From Zelonia costaricensis (lineage: Eukaryota > Euglenozoa > Kinetoplastea > Trypanosomatida > Trypanosomatidae), in contig JASAOO010003543.1 in the NCBI GenBank assembly GCA_030849075.1, forward strand, positions 1-64,000: 64,000 nucleotides of DNA. The letters run 5' to 3'. The translations under genes and the position numbers were made by a program. Shown piece by piece: positions 21,411-31,738 of the stretch (positions within the stretch are counted from its first letter, which is position 1; the number at the start of each line of letters is the position of its first letter). A model generated the notes under the pieces. The model was not told the DNA's origin. It did no database searches and saw only the letters and a list, made by a program, of their open reading frames with translations.

Positions 21411-24400
21411 ATGTACATGCAGGTAGTCTCCATCGAGCACTCGCTCGAGCGCCCACAGGCCGAGCTGGGGGACGCCGTGCTGTCGCCCGTCTTTCACCGC
21501 GTCTCGGCCCGCTGCCCGGTGCTGCACCTCTTCGGCTACGTGCACATCCCTCTCGAGGCCGCCACCCCTGCGCGACGCACTGGACCGCCCTCGACCACAT
21601 CGCGCGACGAGGGTGGGCTCACACCCTCCACACACGCCACGGGAGCCTCCGCGAACTTGCTGAGGGTTGCCGCCGCCGCTGCTTCGCGAGCCGCCCCACA
21701 TGACGGCGAAGGCTGTGGCAGCGGCAACAGCAGCGTCGATGGGCCCCGGCATGCCACCAGCGCCGCCATCACCATCGCTGCGACAAGCTCCGCCTTGGCG
21801 CACAGCAGCAGCAGCGGTGCCGGCCGCGCTGGTAAGGGCTGCAGCGTGACAGGCAGTACGCCCGCTGCCGGTCCGCGCGATGCGCCCTCGCCGTCCCCAC
21901 GCAGGGTGACGTACGCGTTGGAGGGTCTGGGCAGCACCCCGGCGCCACACAGAACACCACTGGGGGAGCCGCTGCCCGGTGCGCTGCACGCCACTGCCGC
22001 CGCAGCCCGCTTCGCCTCCCCTGCGCCGCCGCACCCACCAGCACACCCGAGCATGGGGAACTCGTCACAGCACGCCCACCACGCTGCCACTGCCGTCCCC
22101 ACGGGCTCGGCTGAGACCAATCGCAGCTCGACCGCCCTGCGCGCGCGCTACGTGCAGCGGCGGGCGTGTCTGCACGTCCACGGCGTGTACCCGGCGCTCC
22201 TCCTGCCGCAGTACGACCGCCGCGTCTCCGCGGCTGAGCTGGCGGCCCAGCTCGAGGCGGTGGTGCTGCGTGTGCTGACGCGGCAAGGGGTCGTGGTGGC
22301 CAGCCAGCAGCTCGTCCACGATGTTCGGGTGGTGCACCGGTTGAACGTGTACGGCTACCGCCCCCACGCGTACGCGTTCTACGAGGTGCGGCTCATAGAC
22401 CCCAACATGCTGCCCAAGGTCGCGGATGTGCTGCAGAGCACGACAGAGGTCGGGGGCCGGCAGTGGCAGCTGTACGACGCCCATAACCGCTACCACACAC
22501 AGTTCATGGTGCGCTGGGGCGTCAACGGGGTCGCCCCGTTCCGACTGCCGCCCGGCCAGTGTCATGTGCGGCTGCCGACCGCGCCGGAGCTGGCCGGCCG
22601 TGCCCCAGGCACGTGCGCGGACGCAGAGGAGGGGGAGGCGTGGTTGTCCATCGGACTGCGTCGGTGCTGGAGGCCGGATGAGCTGGGCCGCCACACCACG
22701 GCGGAGGTGGAGCTGGACGTGTCGGGCGCTGACCTGCTCGGCCACGCCGACACCGACAGCGCTGACGCACCGCAGCCGCCGCGCAGCCGGCAGCGCACCG
22801 CTTCAGCGAAGGCGGCAACACTGAGCGACAACCTCAGCTACACCCGCCGCATGATCAGGAACTACTTCAAGGAGCACGGCGTGCCAGACGCGCTGCGGGT
22901 GGCGGACACGATCGCGATGGAGCGGCACCTTCTGCAGCGCGCACACGTCGGGCCGGTCGCCTTCCCGGCGACCGGCGCCATCGGGGAGCTGCACCTGCCG
23001 CCGCCGCCAGAGCATCTGCCACAGCAGCGGCGCTACGGGGATGTGATGCAGCTCCAGCGTGCGGACCCGACGGTGCGGTGGCTGCGGCAGCGCATGCTCG
23101 CGTACCTAGCCGAGCGCACCGAGGCCCGCACAACCTCGAACGCGTCAGCCACCAAGCTCGAAGAAGATAAGAAGCTCACCTCCGCCGGCGCGGCGCCCTC
23201 GGCTTCAGTTGTGCCCGGCCCACCACCTTGTGTGTTGCCTACGGTGTCTGTGGGCACGGCGGCGCAGCTGCTGGAGCAGCGGGCGATGCGGCAGCAGCTC
23301 GTGGCGGACTACCGGATGCCCGGAGGCGGCCGCGGCCGCGGCTCTGGCGGATATCACCACCATCGGCAAGATGGCGCCCCCGGCAGCGTGACGACGCGTG
23401 TGTACGCGGACGGGCAAGTTGACGCCCCACCAGCGCCCGCGCACGTGCCGGAGCCCGGCAGTGCTGCGGCTGCTGCTGTCGTCGGCGGCGCCATGTACGT
23501 CGGCTTCAGCTCCGACAGCCTGCAGCTCACCGGCACTTCGCAGGATGCGACAGAGCAGGCAGACGCGGGGCCCCCCGACGCCGGCCCCGCCGGTGGAGTC
23601 TCCGCACGCGAGTCGTCCTTCTTCGCCGAATGCTCGCCGAATGCCTACGCGGAGGCGGTGGCAGCACCGACGCAGGATTTGTGGGCAGCGCTGTCGCCGT
23701 CGGCGGCGGCAGCTCCTGCGGCTTCGCTGCTTCACGATGCCGACCGACCTGCCGACGCGGAGACGACGGCGTCTGCGCCGGAGTGCACAGCAGAGGGTGC
23801 AGCTCAACGTGATGCACAGCCGTCAAGCAGCGAGGTGTTGCCGGCGCGTGAGCCAGGGGTAGCAGCGCTTCAGCCGGACGAGGACGCTGATGCACAGCCG
23901 GCGGACACACACGTGCTGTCTTCCCCGACTTCTCCGGACGCAGCTGCGCGGGCATCCGATGCTGCGGTCCTCTGCCGCCGCAACGTCGACGGCAGCAGCA
24001 GCGGCAGCAGCCACTCGTCTTGGTCATCGTGGGCATCGTGGTCCTCCGCGTCCTCGACCGGCGTTGCCGTGCACTGTGCCGCCAGCGACAGCACACTTGC
24101 TGATGCATCTGTGCGTGACACAGAGGCAGGGGAGGTGCACACGCCTGCTGTGCCGACCCAGCTGCTCACGGCTTCATCGGCAACCAGACACGAGGAGGAG
24201 GTGGGAGTGGACGAGGAGGAAGGATGCGGCGCGGTACATGGGCAGAGTAACGTAGACGTGCACGAAGGCCCCACGCAGCGCCTGCAGGGAGGCCACGCAG
24301 CGCCAGGCACATCCGCATCGATGCTGCACTCTGCCGCTCCTGCCGCCGACTTGATCAGTTCTGGACTGCCGCTCTTGCCGGACGCTGGAGGGAGTCGTGC

Positions 24401-27400
24401 GGGGGAGGTGTTCGGGGAAGGACGGGCGCTGTCGAGTGAAACCAAGCGAGGATCGGCGGCAACGTGCGACGGCGACGACAGCGAAGTGAGGGCAGAGGCG
24501 AAACTGCCCCAGAGCCACCCACACCATCACACCGGGGTCAGCGACCTCTTGCGCTCTTCTCCAGCGCCTGCCGTGCCCATCGGTGGCCACGCGGAGGGCG
24601 ACGTCGCGGCCTTCGTGCGAGTGCACCCGGCCGCAAGCGTAACGACAAGCGCGGCGGGGCGTCCCGCCTCCGCCGCCGCTCCCGGGCCGCGACTCGTTGA
24701 AGTGCTGGCGGTGGCGCGGGTCGGTGCTGCCGACGCGGCCACGGTGGAGCTGCAGTGGCTGCTGCCGCTTGGAGAGACGAAGTGGGCTGCGGAGGAGCGG
24801 GCCCTCGTGCGACGCGGTGCGTGGCTGGGTCCCGCCCCTCCCGGCACGACGGCGGCCCCGGCAGCAGAGGCGTCGAGCGGTGTGCGGGAGGTGCTGCTGC
24901 TTGGGGAAATGGTGTATGGCGACGTGCGCGATCGAGCGCCGGCGTCGGTGCTGCGAGACGGCGCAACCACAACGGAGGCGCAGGCGGTGTTGGCCTACGC
25001 CGCCGCACTGTCGGCCCCCACACAACGCCTTCCCCGGCAAGAAGAGCGAGGGCCGCGTGATTCCGCGTACGGTGCATCGCACGCGTACACAGCCAAGCCT
25101 ACAGATGGCGGCGGCAGTCTCGCGGAGAAGGACCTGCCCGTTGTTGACGTGTGGCCGGTGCGGTGCTTCACAAGTCCCGCCGCCTACGTGCACGATCAGC
25201 TCGTCCATGAGGCGGCGTTGGCGCCCTTCATGCAGCCGCGCCCACTGCTCCGTGTCTTGTGCCGGTACGCGTACCACGTGGAGGCGCAGGTGCTCACCGC
25301 CGTGCCCGCGGGCGCGTTTTCGCAGCGCGAGGTGGCCGCTGCAACGAGCGCACCTCCGCCGTTGTCCGCGGCTGTGCCGCGGCGCGTTTCGTGGGCGGCC
25401 GGTGGTGCACTCACACACCACCACAGAGCGGCAACCGCAGTGGGACATGCAGCAGCACCCCACACCGCGGTGCCCACGAGGGTAGAGACGGGCGCATCGG
25501 GTGCCACGGCCCCCCGCCGCTCCGCCCGCATCCCCGCTACTCCCGCCGCCTCCTCGTGCATCTTGCTGACGCAGCCGCAGCCGCTCGACCTCACACCAGC
25601 GGACGTGGCGTCTGCCTTTTCTCCCCTCTCTTCCACGTCCTCCTCCTCCTCGCCCTACACCCCCGCGGACGGGTCCGCCACATCGCCGTCCGAGTTGCCG
25701 GCTCTGTCGACATCAGCGGGCCTGCACCGCGCCGCGGAGGCGGCCGAGGACGCCGCGGAGGACACCCTGCTCTTCTCCAGCAGCTCCTCTTCATCTCGAA
25801 GCCACAGCCGCGAGCCGCGCAAGACGTGCACGGTACACGCTGCTGCCCCGTCTCGCACCGCGGCGTGGCGTGTCGTCGTTGCGCCCAAGCCGCCGGCGGC
25901 CTTCACGGTAGGCGACCACCGCGTGGTGGTGCACCGCAGCGTGCAGGCTGTCGCGCAGCGCGTGGCCCCACCGCTCCCGTCCTCCGCGACGCAAGAGCGC
26001 GCAGGGTGGGGCCGCCGCCGACCACGCGAGAGCGACGAGGAGGCGGGCAGGGGCAGCGCCATCACTCGCCGTACGCAACGCCACGGCGGCGCTTGCGAGC
26101 CCCACGATGAGAGCGGCGACGACGCGTCGGATGCGAGTGCGTCGCTGCTGCGCTTCTCCAACGTGAGCGCGGAGAGCCCCGATGATGGGGATGCACAACA
26201 GCCGCTGCGCACCGAGCGTACTCGTCCGTCGCATGCGTCGACAGTACGTGTTAGCGACAGGGAGGCAGTCGTGGTGGCGTCTGTCGCGTCCGCCTCGCCA
26301 AGCCCCTCTCTCGCACTCCCCCGCGATAGTGGCAGCGGTGTCGTGGCGGTGGGGGCGTGCAGCTGTGACACGTTGCCACGTGGCACGCTGCACTTCGTTG
26401 GCTCGCAGCTCTCCCCCTCGCCCTCGCAGGACACCGTCCGCGCCGTCACGGCCTCGCAGCACGACTTCCTCCACCGCCTGCGCCGAACGCGTGCGCCGCA
26501 CGTGTCGAACGGGCGTCTCGCGATTGCGGGAGGCGGTGCCGCGGCGCGCACGGTGATGCTGCAGCGCTGCGGGCAGCTGGGCATCATCGCCGATGGTCTG
26601 CCGCGCGCCTTCACCGTGTCGGCGGCTGGCAGGCCACTTCGAGGTCCCCGCGGCGCGGGGACCGGAGACGAGACGTGTGTGCGGGTGTCCGCCGTGACAT
26701 GGCCGCTGGAAACAAGCGAGGACACCACGGAGAAGGACGCGACTTCCGACGGTGGACTTGAACGGTACGCGAACGTGCCGGAGGAGGCGTGGTTGTCGAT
26801 CCCACTCGCGGCTGCGCCTTCCAGCAACAAGACTGAGGGACCCGCTCAGGCCGCTGCGTTGCCGTCCACGGCGCCTCCGTCACGACGGGCCCCCACAGCG
26901 CCGCTCTCCGCGCGCAGCATGCGCCGGTCGAGCAGCCACGTCGCCGGCCTCTCCCTCCCCACGACGCAGCAGCCGCAACACTACCTGCAGTGCGTCCTGC
27001 GCCTGCTCTACATCGAGGTTCTTCCGAACCGGCGTCCTGGTGAGCCGCACGTGGCCACGAGTGAGGTGCTCGCGGTCGCGCTCGGCCAGGCGACGACGTG
27101 TGCGGAGAGCCGCATCGGCGTCCAGGTCTTCTGTGTGCGCGTCCCGGCAGAGCGTGCGACACCACCACCGCCCTCCTCCACGCCTCTGGCGCTGACGGAG
27201 GGGGTTCGGGTCGTGACGCTGCCGGACGAGGCCGCGCTGCTGTTGCGTGTGCGGGACGAGGTGCTCGCCTACGACCCGGATGTGCTGCTCTCCTGGGAGG
27301 GCTTCAAGTACGGCCTTGGTTACCTATCGCTGCGCTACCGGGCCGTGCTGCAGCGCAGCCTCGCCGCGGACTTCTCGCGGGTGCGGCAGCACCACGAGCA

Positions 27401-30400
27401 GCAGCGGCGGCCAGCGGCCGGGGCGCAGGCGAAGGGGCGAGAAGAGGGCGGCGAGACGCACGGTGGTGGCGCTCCCCTCAGCGACGCGGCGGCCGAGGTG
27501 CGCCGTGGCGCGAGGGCGGCGTCGGGAGCGCGGCCCGGTGCGCCCAACCTCACGGCTCGCGTGGCTGCTGCTGCTGCTGCTGCTGCGGTGGCCGCTCGTG
27601 GTGGCGGCGTTGCCGAGGGGTCTGCGGCAGCGATGCCGCCCTCTGCCGTGGCCGACGCGAGCGCCGCTGGTGGCGTCGATGCCGTGGCGGCGGTGTCCCC
27701 TGCGGCGTCGCTCGTGCCCTCTGATGCCTCCGTGGCGCCGCTAAGCGACCTCGACGAGGACGACGAGGCCGACAACGACGTGGACGAGGACGGCGGGTAC
27801 GAGGCGGCGCGGCGTGGCGGACACGGCGGTCGGGGCGGAGGCAAGGGCCGCCTCGCCGCCCTTTTCCAAACCGCTCCGCCGCCCTCTGGCCGCGTCATCA
27901 GCTTCACGCGGACGGGTGGCCGATCGCACGGGCAAGCCGCACCACTGCCTCCCTCTGCGTCGACCTCCTCGACTGCGCCGCCGGCGCTGACGGCCGACCA
28001 GTACGCGAAGCGCTTCGGCGCCAATGTGCGTGTGGTGGGCCGCATCTGCACGAGCATGGGCAAGGACCTCCGCAAGGACCTCAAGATGCCCAGCTACTCG
28101 CTGCCGATGGTGCATCTCGAGGTGCTGGGGCAACCGCTGCCGTACTTTGCGGATAGCTACCTCGCCGAGCTCTTCACCGCTGCCCCTCAGCGGGGCAGCG
28201 GTGACAACCCCCACGCGCCTCTCCCAGCAGACGGCCGGCCTGGAGAGGTCGGCAGCGGCAGCGAAGTGGGCGGGCGGGAGACGGCGCTGCGGTACCTCGC
28301 GGCGCGGGTGGCGGCGCCGCACCGCATTGCGTGCAAGCTGCACTGGTTCACGAAGCTGCTGGAGTTCTCGCGCATGTACGGCATTCTCACCGAGGAAGTC
28401 ATCACGCGCGGCTCGCAGTTCAAGGTGGAGGCGACGCTGCTGCGGCTAGCCGTGCCGCACGGCTACGCGATGCTGTCCCCCTCGCTCAGCCAGGTGCATC
28501 GCCAGCCGCGCATCGAGTGCATTCCGCTCGTGATGCAGCCCAAGTCCGACCTCTACCGCCACGACCCGGTCGTCGTGCTTGACTTCCGCAGCCTGTACCC
28601 GAGCATCATCATCGCCTACAACCTGTGCTACTCCACCTGTCTCGGCATGGTGCAGCCGCAGTCCTACGGCCGGCTCGGCGTGCTGCCGCGTTTCAAGCAG
28701 AGCGATGCACTCCTGGCGGAGGCGCTGCCAGACGACGGAGTGCAGCACGACGGCGTCGTCTTCACCCCCAACGGCGCCATGTTTGCGCCACGGAGCACGC
28801 GGGTCGGGCTCCTCCCGACGATGGTGCAGGCGGTGCTAGACGCGCGCTTCGAGGTGCAGGCCGCACTGAAGCACATCGCCATCCCCGCCGAGGACGCTAC
28901 GATGCAGCAGCGGCTGCAGGAGCAGCAGCTCGCACTGAAGATGCTGGCCAACGTCACGTACGGCTACACCGCCGCCTCTTTCACGGGCCGCATGCCATGC
29001 GTCGACCTCGCCGAGGCGATTGTGTCGCTTGGACGGCAGATCTTGCAGCGCGCCATCGCGCTGATTCACAGCACGCCGGAGTGGCGCGCCGAGGTGGTGT
29101 ACGGCGACACCGACAGCCTGTTCGTGCGCCTCGCGGGCCGCAGCAAGGCGGACGCGTTCCGCATCGGCCAGGCCATGGCCGACGCCGTGACGCTGTCCAA
29201 CCCGGCGCCGGTGCGGCTGCAGTTTGAAAAGGTGCTGCTGCCGTGCCTGCTGCTCGTCAAGAAGCGCTACGCCGGGTACATGTGGACATCCCCGACACAG
29301 ACCACGCCAACCTTCCTGGCGAAGGGAATCGAGGTGGTGCGGCGCGATCAGTGCCCTGTGACCGGGCAGGTGGCGAACCGGCTGCTGCGCCTGTTGTTCG
29401 ACGGCGCGAGTGCGACGGCGCTGCGGCGCTGCTACGTGGACGCTGTGCAGCGGCTGCAGTCCGGCTCTGCGAACCCCGCCCTGTGCATCTTCCGGCGTGC
29501 CGTGAGGCTGGGGCGGTACCGGGATGCCGGCGACGCCCACCTCCCGCTGGCCGCGCGACTGGCGCTGCGGCAGATGGAGGAGGACGTGGCGCTCACACCG
29601 TACTGGGGGGAGCGGCTGCCGTACGTTGTCGTCCGCTCCACCGTGTCGGTGGGCAAGCTGGGCGACCAGGTGCTGCACCCCGAGCGGCTCATGCACCTCC
29701 ACGACACCCACGCCTTGGACGCCACCTACTACATCACCCGCAACGTGAACAGCACGCTCGACCGCATGCTCTACCTCGTCGGCATCAACGTTGCGCAGTG
29801 GTTTCAGGCCATGCCGCGCCGCCGCACCGCCCACGCCGCGCTGCTCAACCTGCCGACCTTCATGGCCGCTCAGGTCCACGCGCTGCGGCATCAGCCGCAG
29901 CACCGACTCCGCCTCTTGTCGCCGCAGTCGCCCTCGGCTGCGTTCTTGCCGCCGCGCCAGCTCAGCCCCGTCAGCCGCCTCGCGCGCCTGTCACGGCTCG
30001 CCCGCCTCATGCAGGAGCTCTGCCTGCCACCCGGGCACTCATCGCACCTGCACGGCGGGGACGCAGGGCGTCGTGTCGCTGCGCTCACCGGCACGGCGCC
30101 GCCTGCCGCGCAGGAGATCAGCGACGGCGACGGCGACGACGTCAGCAGCCGCAGCAGCGGGGGCGGAGTGGCGCACGGGACGGTGTCGAGCGACGAGGGC
30201 GGCCGCAGTGGAGGTGCGGTGCAGCCGCCGACGGTGGAGGACCTCACGCTGTCCAACACGGCGACGCAAGAGGTGGTCGACGTGGAGCTGCTGCTGCTCG
30301 CCACGCAGCGCAGTCGGCGCGCGTCCGCGGCCGATCGGGCTGCTCCAGCCGCTGGTGGCGCGGGCGTGCACTCGGTCAGTGAGACCGTCATGGCAGCGAA

Positions 30401-31124
30401 GCCGCGCCGGCGGTGGCACGAGGCAGGGGTGCCGCAGCGGCGCCGCCGCACGGTGACGCTAGACAGCTTCTACCCACGCACCCTGTGTGTCGTGTGCGAG
30501 GCCGAGGCGGTCAGCCTCGAGGACGTGCGGCGGCAGCACGCCATCCTGGCCCACCTCGGCATCGATGGGCGTGTCACCGAGGCGGCCGATGCAGCTGCAC
30601 GACTCCCTCCCCCACCACCACGACCCCAACCCGGCGGCACCCCGCGCAGAGCGCACGACGCCTATTTCTGCCACGACCCCCTCCTTGGCCACCTGCTCCC
30701 GCCGATCTGCACCAAGTGCTGGGGCGACCCCTTCACGCTGCACCTCCACGTGCAGGAGCGGCGCCACTCTCTCGGGCGGCAGTCGGCCGCGCTGCGTGGA
30801 CTCTGCGCGCGGTGCATCACCAGCGGCGGCGACGGCGGCGCGCCGGCGGCGGAGGCGTATCGCCGGGCTGTGGTGGACATGGAGGACATGGATGCGTTTG
30901 CCGGATCTGCGCTTGTGACGGCGCGGCGGCCGTGTGCGGAGGGTCTTGGGTATCTTGAGGGCAACACGCCGCGACACATCCTTGGGGCGGTCGAGGTGTC
31001 GCCCGATGGGGTGCCGCGCGGGTGCGTCTCGGTCGACTGCGCCGTGGGATTCGAGAAGAAGTGGGTGGCATCGCAGTGGACACAGTGGCAGGCGGTGCAG
31101 GCCTTCTTGCAGCGCGTGCTGTGA
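21411..31124 (+). CDS. REV3: DNA polymerase zeta catalytic subunit (REV3), B-family
   Basis: This is the translesion DNA polymerase that extends past lesions together with REV7; it is nuclear in other eukaryotes. From the chosen start it has 3237 residues. The N-terminus (MYMQVVSIEHSLERP...) and the segment CLHVHGVYPALLLPQ match the REV3 start as known in other species, which supports 21411. Palm motif A is DFRSLYPSIIIAYN at about 2391 and motif C is YGDTDS at 2564-2569 (catalytic Asp 2566 and 2568); GRMPCVDLAEAIV between them is also REV3-like. The exonuclease-like domain carries Y-I-E at 1867-1869 in place of D-x-E, so proofreading should be absent, as is known for REV3. Residues about 430-1860 are mostly low-complexity Ala/Ser/Pro-rich. 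A further insert of about 200 residues (1990-2190), with an acidic stretch, splits the exonuclease-like domain. Two C-terminal cysteine modules are present: C3026-x2-C3029 ... C3100-x2-C3103 and C3132-x2-C3135 ... C3205-x4-C3210, both with about 70-residue spacers. Confidence 0.95.
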   Translation: MYMQVVSIEHSLERPQAELGDAVLSPVFHRVSARCPVLHLFGYVHIPLEAATPARRTGPPSTTSRDEGGLTPSTHATGASANLLRVAAAAASRAAPHDGEGCGSGNSSVDGPRHATSAAITIAATSSALAHSSSSGAGRAGKGCSVTGSTPAAGPRDAPSPSPRRVTYALEGLGSTPAPHRTPLGEPLPGALHATAAAARFASPAPPHPPAHPSMGNSSQHAHHAATAVPTGSAETNRSSTALRARYVQRRACLHVHGVYPALLLPQYDRRVSAAELAAQLEAVVLRVLTRQGVVVASQQLVHDVRVVHRLNVYGYRPHAYAFYEVRLIDPNMLPKVADVLQSTTEVGGRQWQLYDAHNRYHTQFMVRWGVNGVAPFRLPPGQCHVRLPTAPELAGRAPGTCADAEEGEAWLSIGLRRCWRPDELGRHTTAEVELDVSGADLLGHADTDSADAPQPPRSRQRTASAKAATLSDNLSYTRRMIRNYFKEHGVPDALRVADTIAMERHLLQRAHVGPVAFPATGAIGELHLPPPPEHLPQQRRYGDVMQLQRADPTVRWLRQRMLAYLAERTEARTTSNASATKLEEDKKLTSAGAAPSASVVPGPPPCVLPTVSVGTAAQLLEQRAMRQQLVADYRMPGGGRGRGSGGYHHHRQDGAPGSVTTRVYADGQVDAPPAPAHVPEPGSAAAAAVVGGAMYVGFSSDSLQLTGTSQDATEQADAGPPDAGPAGGVSARESSFFAECSPNAYAEAVAAPTQDLWAALSPSAAAAPAASLLHDADRPADAETTASAPECTAEGAAQRDAQPSSSEVLPAREPGVAALQPDEDADAQPADTHVLSSPTSPDAAARASDAAVLCRRNVDGSSSGSSHSSWSSWASWSSASSTGVAVHCAASDSTLADASVRDTEAGEVHTPAVPTQLLTASSATRHEEEVGVDEEEGCGAVHGQSNVDVHEGPTQRLQGGHAAPGTSASMLHSAAPAADLISSGLPLLPDAGGSRAGEVFGEGRALSSETKRGSAATCDGDDSEVRAEAKLPQSHPHHHTGVSDLLRSSPAPAVPIGGHAEGDVAAFVRVHPAASVTTSAAGRPASAAAPGPRLVEVLAVARVGAADAATVELQWLLPLGETKWAAEERALVRRGAWLGPAPPGTTAAPAAEASSGVREVLLLGEMVYGDVRDRAPASVLRDGATTTEAQAVLAYAAALSAPTQRLPRQEERGPRDSAYGASHAYTAKPTDGGGSLAEKDLPVVDVWPVRCFTSPAAYVHDQLVHEAALAPFMQPRPLLRVLCRYAYHVEAQVLTAVPAGAFSQREVAAATSAPPPLSAAVPRRVSWAAGGALTHHHRAATAVGHAAAPHTAVPTRVETGASGATAPRRSARIPATPAASSCILLTQPQPLDLTPADVASAFSPLSSTSSSSSPYTPADGSATSPSELPALSTSAGLHRAAEAAEDAAEDTLLFSSSSSSSRSHSREPRKTCTVHAAAPSRTAAWRVVVAPKPPAAFTVGDHRVVVHRSVQAVAQRVAPPLPSSATQERAGWGRRRPRESDEEAGRGSAITRRTQRHGGACEPHDESGDDASDASASLLRFSNVSAESPDDGDAQQPLRTERTRPSHASTVRVSDREAVVVASVASASPSPSLALPRDSGSGVVAVGACSCDTLPRGTLHFVGSQLSPSPSQDTVRAVTASQHDFLHRLRRTRAPHVSNGRLAIAGGGAAARTVMLQRCGQLGIIADGLPRAFTVSAAGRPLRGPRGAGTGDETCVRVSAVTWPLETSEDTTEKDATSDGGLERYANVPEEAWLSIPLAAAPSSNKTEGPAQAAALPSTAPPSRRAPTAPLSARSMRRSSSHVAGLSLPTTQQPQHYLQCVLRLLYIEVLPNRRPGEPHVATSEVLAVALGQATTCAESRIGVQVFCVRVPAERATPPPPSSTPLALTEGVRVVTLPDEAALLLRVRDEVLAYDPDVLLSWEGFKYGLGYLSLRYRAVLQRSLAADFSRVRQHHEQQRRPAAGAQAKGREEGGETHGGGAPLSDAAAEVRRGARAASGARPGAPNLTARVAAAAAAAAVAARGGGVAEGSAAAMPPSAVADASAAGGVDAVAAVSPAASLVPSDASVAPLSDLDEDDEADNDVDEDGGYEAARRGGHGGRGGGKGRLAALFQTAPPPSGRVISFTRTGGRSHGQAAPLPPSASTSSTAPPALTADQYAKRFGANVRVVGRICTSMGKDLRKDLKMPSYSLPMVHLEVLGQPLPYFADSYLAELFTAAPQRGSGDNPHAPLPADGRPGEVGSGSEVGGRETALRYLAARVAAPHRIACKLHWFTKLLEFSRMYGILTEEVITRGSQFKVEATLLRLAVPHGYAMLSPSLSQVHRQPRIECIPLVMQPKSDLYRHDPVVVLDFRSLYPSIIIAYNLCYSTCLGMVQPQSYGRLGVLPRFKQSDALLAEALPDDGVQHDGVVFTPNGAMFAPRSTRVGLLPTMVQAVLDARFEVQAALKHIAIPAEDATMQQRLQEQQLALKMLANVTYGYTAASFTGRMPCVDLAEAIVSLGRQILQRAIALIHSTPEWRAEVVYGDTDSLFVRLAGRSKADAFRIGQAMADAVTLSNPAPVRLQFEKVLLPCLLLVKKRYAGYMWTSPTQTTPTFLAKGIEVVRRDQCPVTGQVANRLLRLLFDGASATALRRCYVDAVQRLQSGSANPALCIFRRAVRLGRYRDAGDAHLPLAARLALRQMEEDVALTPYWGERLPYVVVRSTVSVGKLGDQVLHPERLMHLHDTHALDATYYITRNVNSTLDRMLYLVGINVAQWFQAMPRRRTAHAALLNLPTFMAAQVHALRHQPQHRLRLLSPQSPSAAFLPPRQLSPVSRLARLSRLARLMQELCLPPGHSSHLHGGDAGRRVAALTGTAPPAAQEISDGDGDDVSSRSSGGGVAHGTVSSDEGGRSGGAVQPPTVEDLTLSNTATQEVVDVELLLLATQRSRRASAADRAAPAAGGAGVHSVSETVMAAKPRRRWHEAGVPQRRRRTVTLDSFYPRTLCVVCEAEAVSLEDVRRQHAILAHLGIDGRVTEAADAAARLPPPPPRPQPGGTPRRAHDAYFCHDPLLGHLLPPICTKCWGDPFTLHLHVQERRHSLGRQSAALRGLCARCITSGGDGGAPAAEAYRRAVVDMEDMDAFAGSALVTARRPCAEGLGYLEGNTPRHILGAVEVSPDGVPRGCVSVDCAVGFEKKWVASQWTQWQAVQAFLQRVL

Positions 31125-31703
31125 AGTGGGTGGATGTGGTGGTGGTGGTGTGTAGGTGGCTGACCTTGCGCCCCCGCATAGCTCCTCCCCTTTCCTCGCA
31201 CGCGCCGACAGCGTCTAGGGGCGCCGTTTGGGAAGCACGCAACCGTGCACGAGTCTGGGGGCGGCGTTCCCTACATCTGCTTTACACGAATAACAGTCTC
31301 CCGATGCTGCTGCAGCCCTTCCATGCAGCTGCGCGGCGTTGCCGTGCTGATGCTTGCAACCGCAGTGAGAGTGTAAAGAACAGGACACAAGCAAGTTTCT
31401 TGTGCTTCAGAGAAGTGCGCGTGCGGTTGCTTGGCCGACAGTGATGCCCGACCCGCACACACACACACACACACACACTTAACTCCAGTGCCATGGTTGA
31501 CACTGCGCTACTGCGGGCGTGGCCCTTGCCGATGCACCGGCGCCTCCTCGTCGTTGGAGTCTCCAGTGGCTTCCCCTCTTTGCGCATCCTCACCTGCCAC
31601 CCATCCCTTCTCTTACCCACATCAACACGCATACACGCGACGGCCATGAGCGAGTGTGGTTGGCCTGCTTCTCCAGAGCCAGGTATCTTCTCTTGCCCAT
31701 CAC

Positions 31704-31734
<31 letters not shown>

Positions 31735-31738
31735 CTCA
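31125..31738. other. Intergenic region after REV3
   Basis: No gene is seen. A CA tract lies at about 31459-31480 and a C/T-rich stretch at 31568-31621, followed by AG at 31649-31650 and again at 31675-31676. In-frame ATGs at 31493 and 31646 precede these acceptors; the first ATG after them is 31739. Confidence 0.6.
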
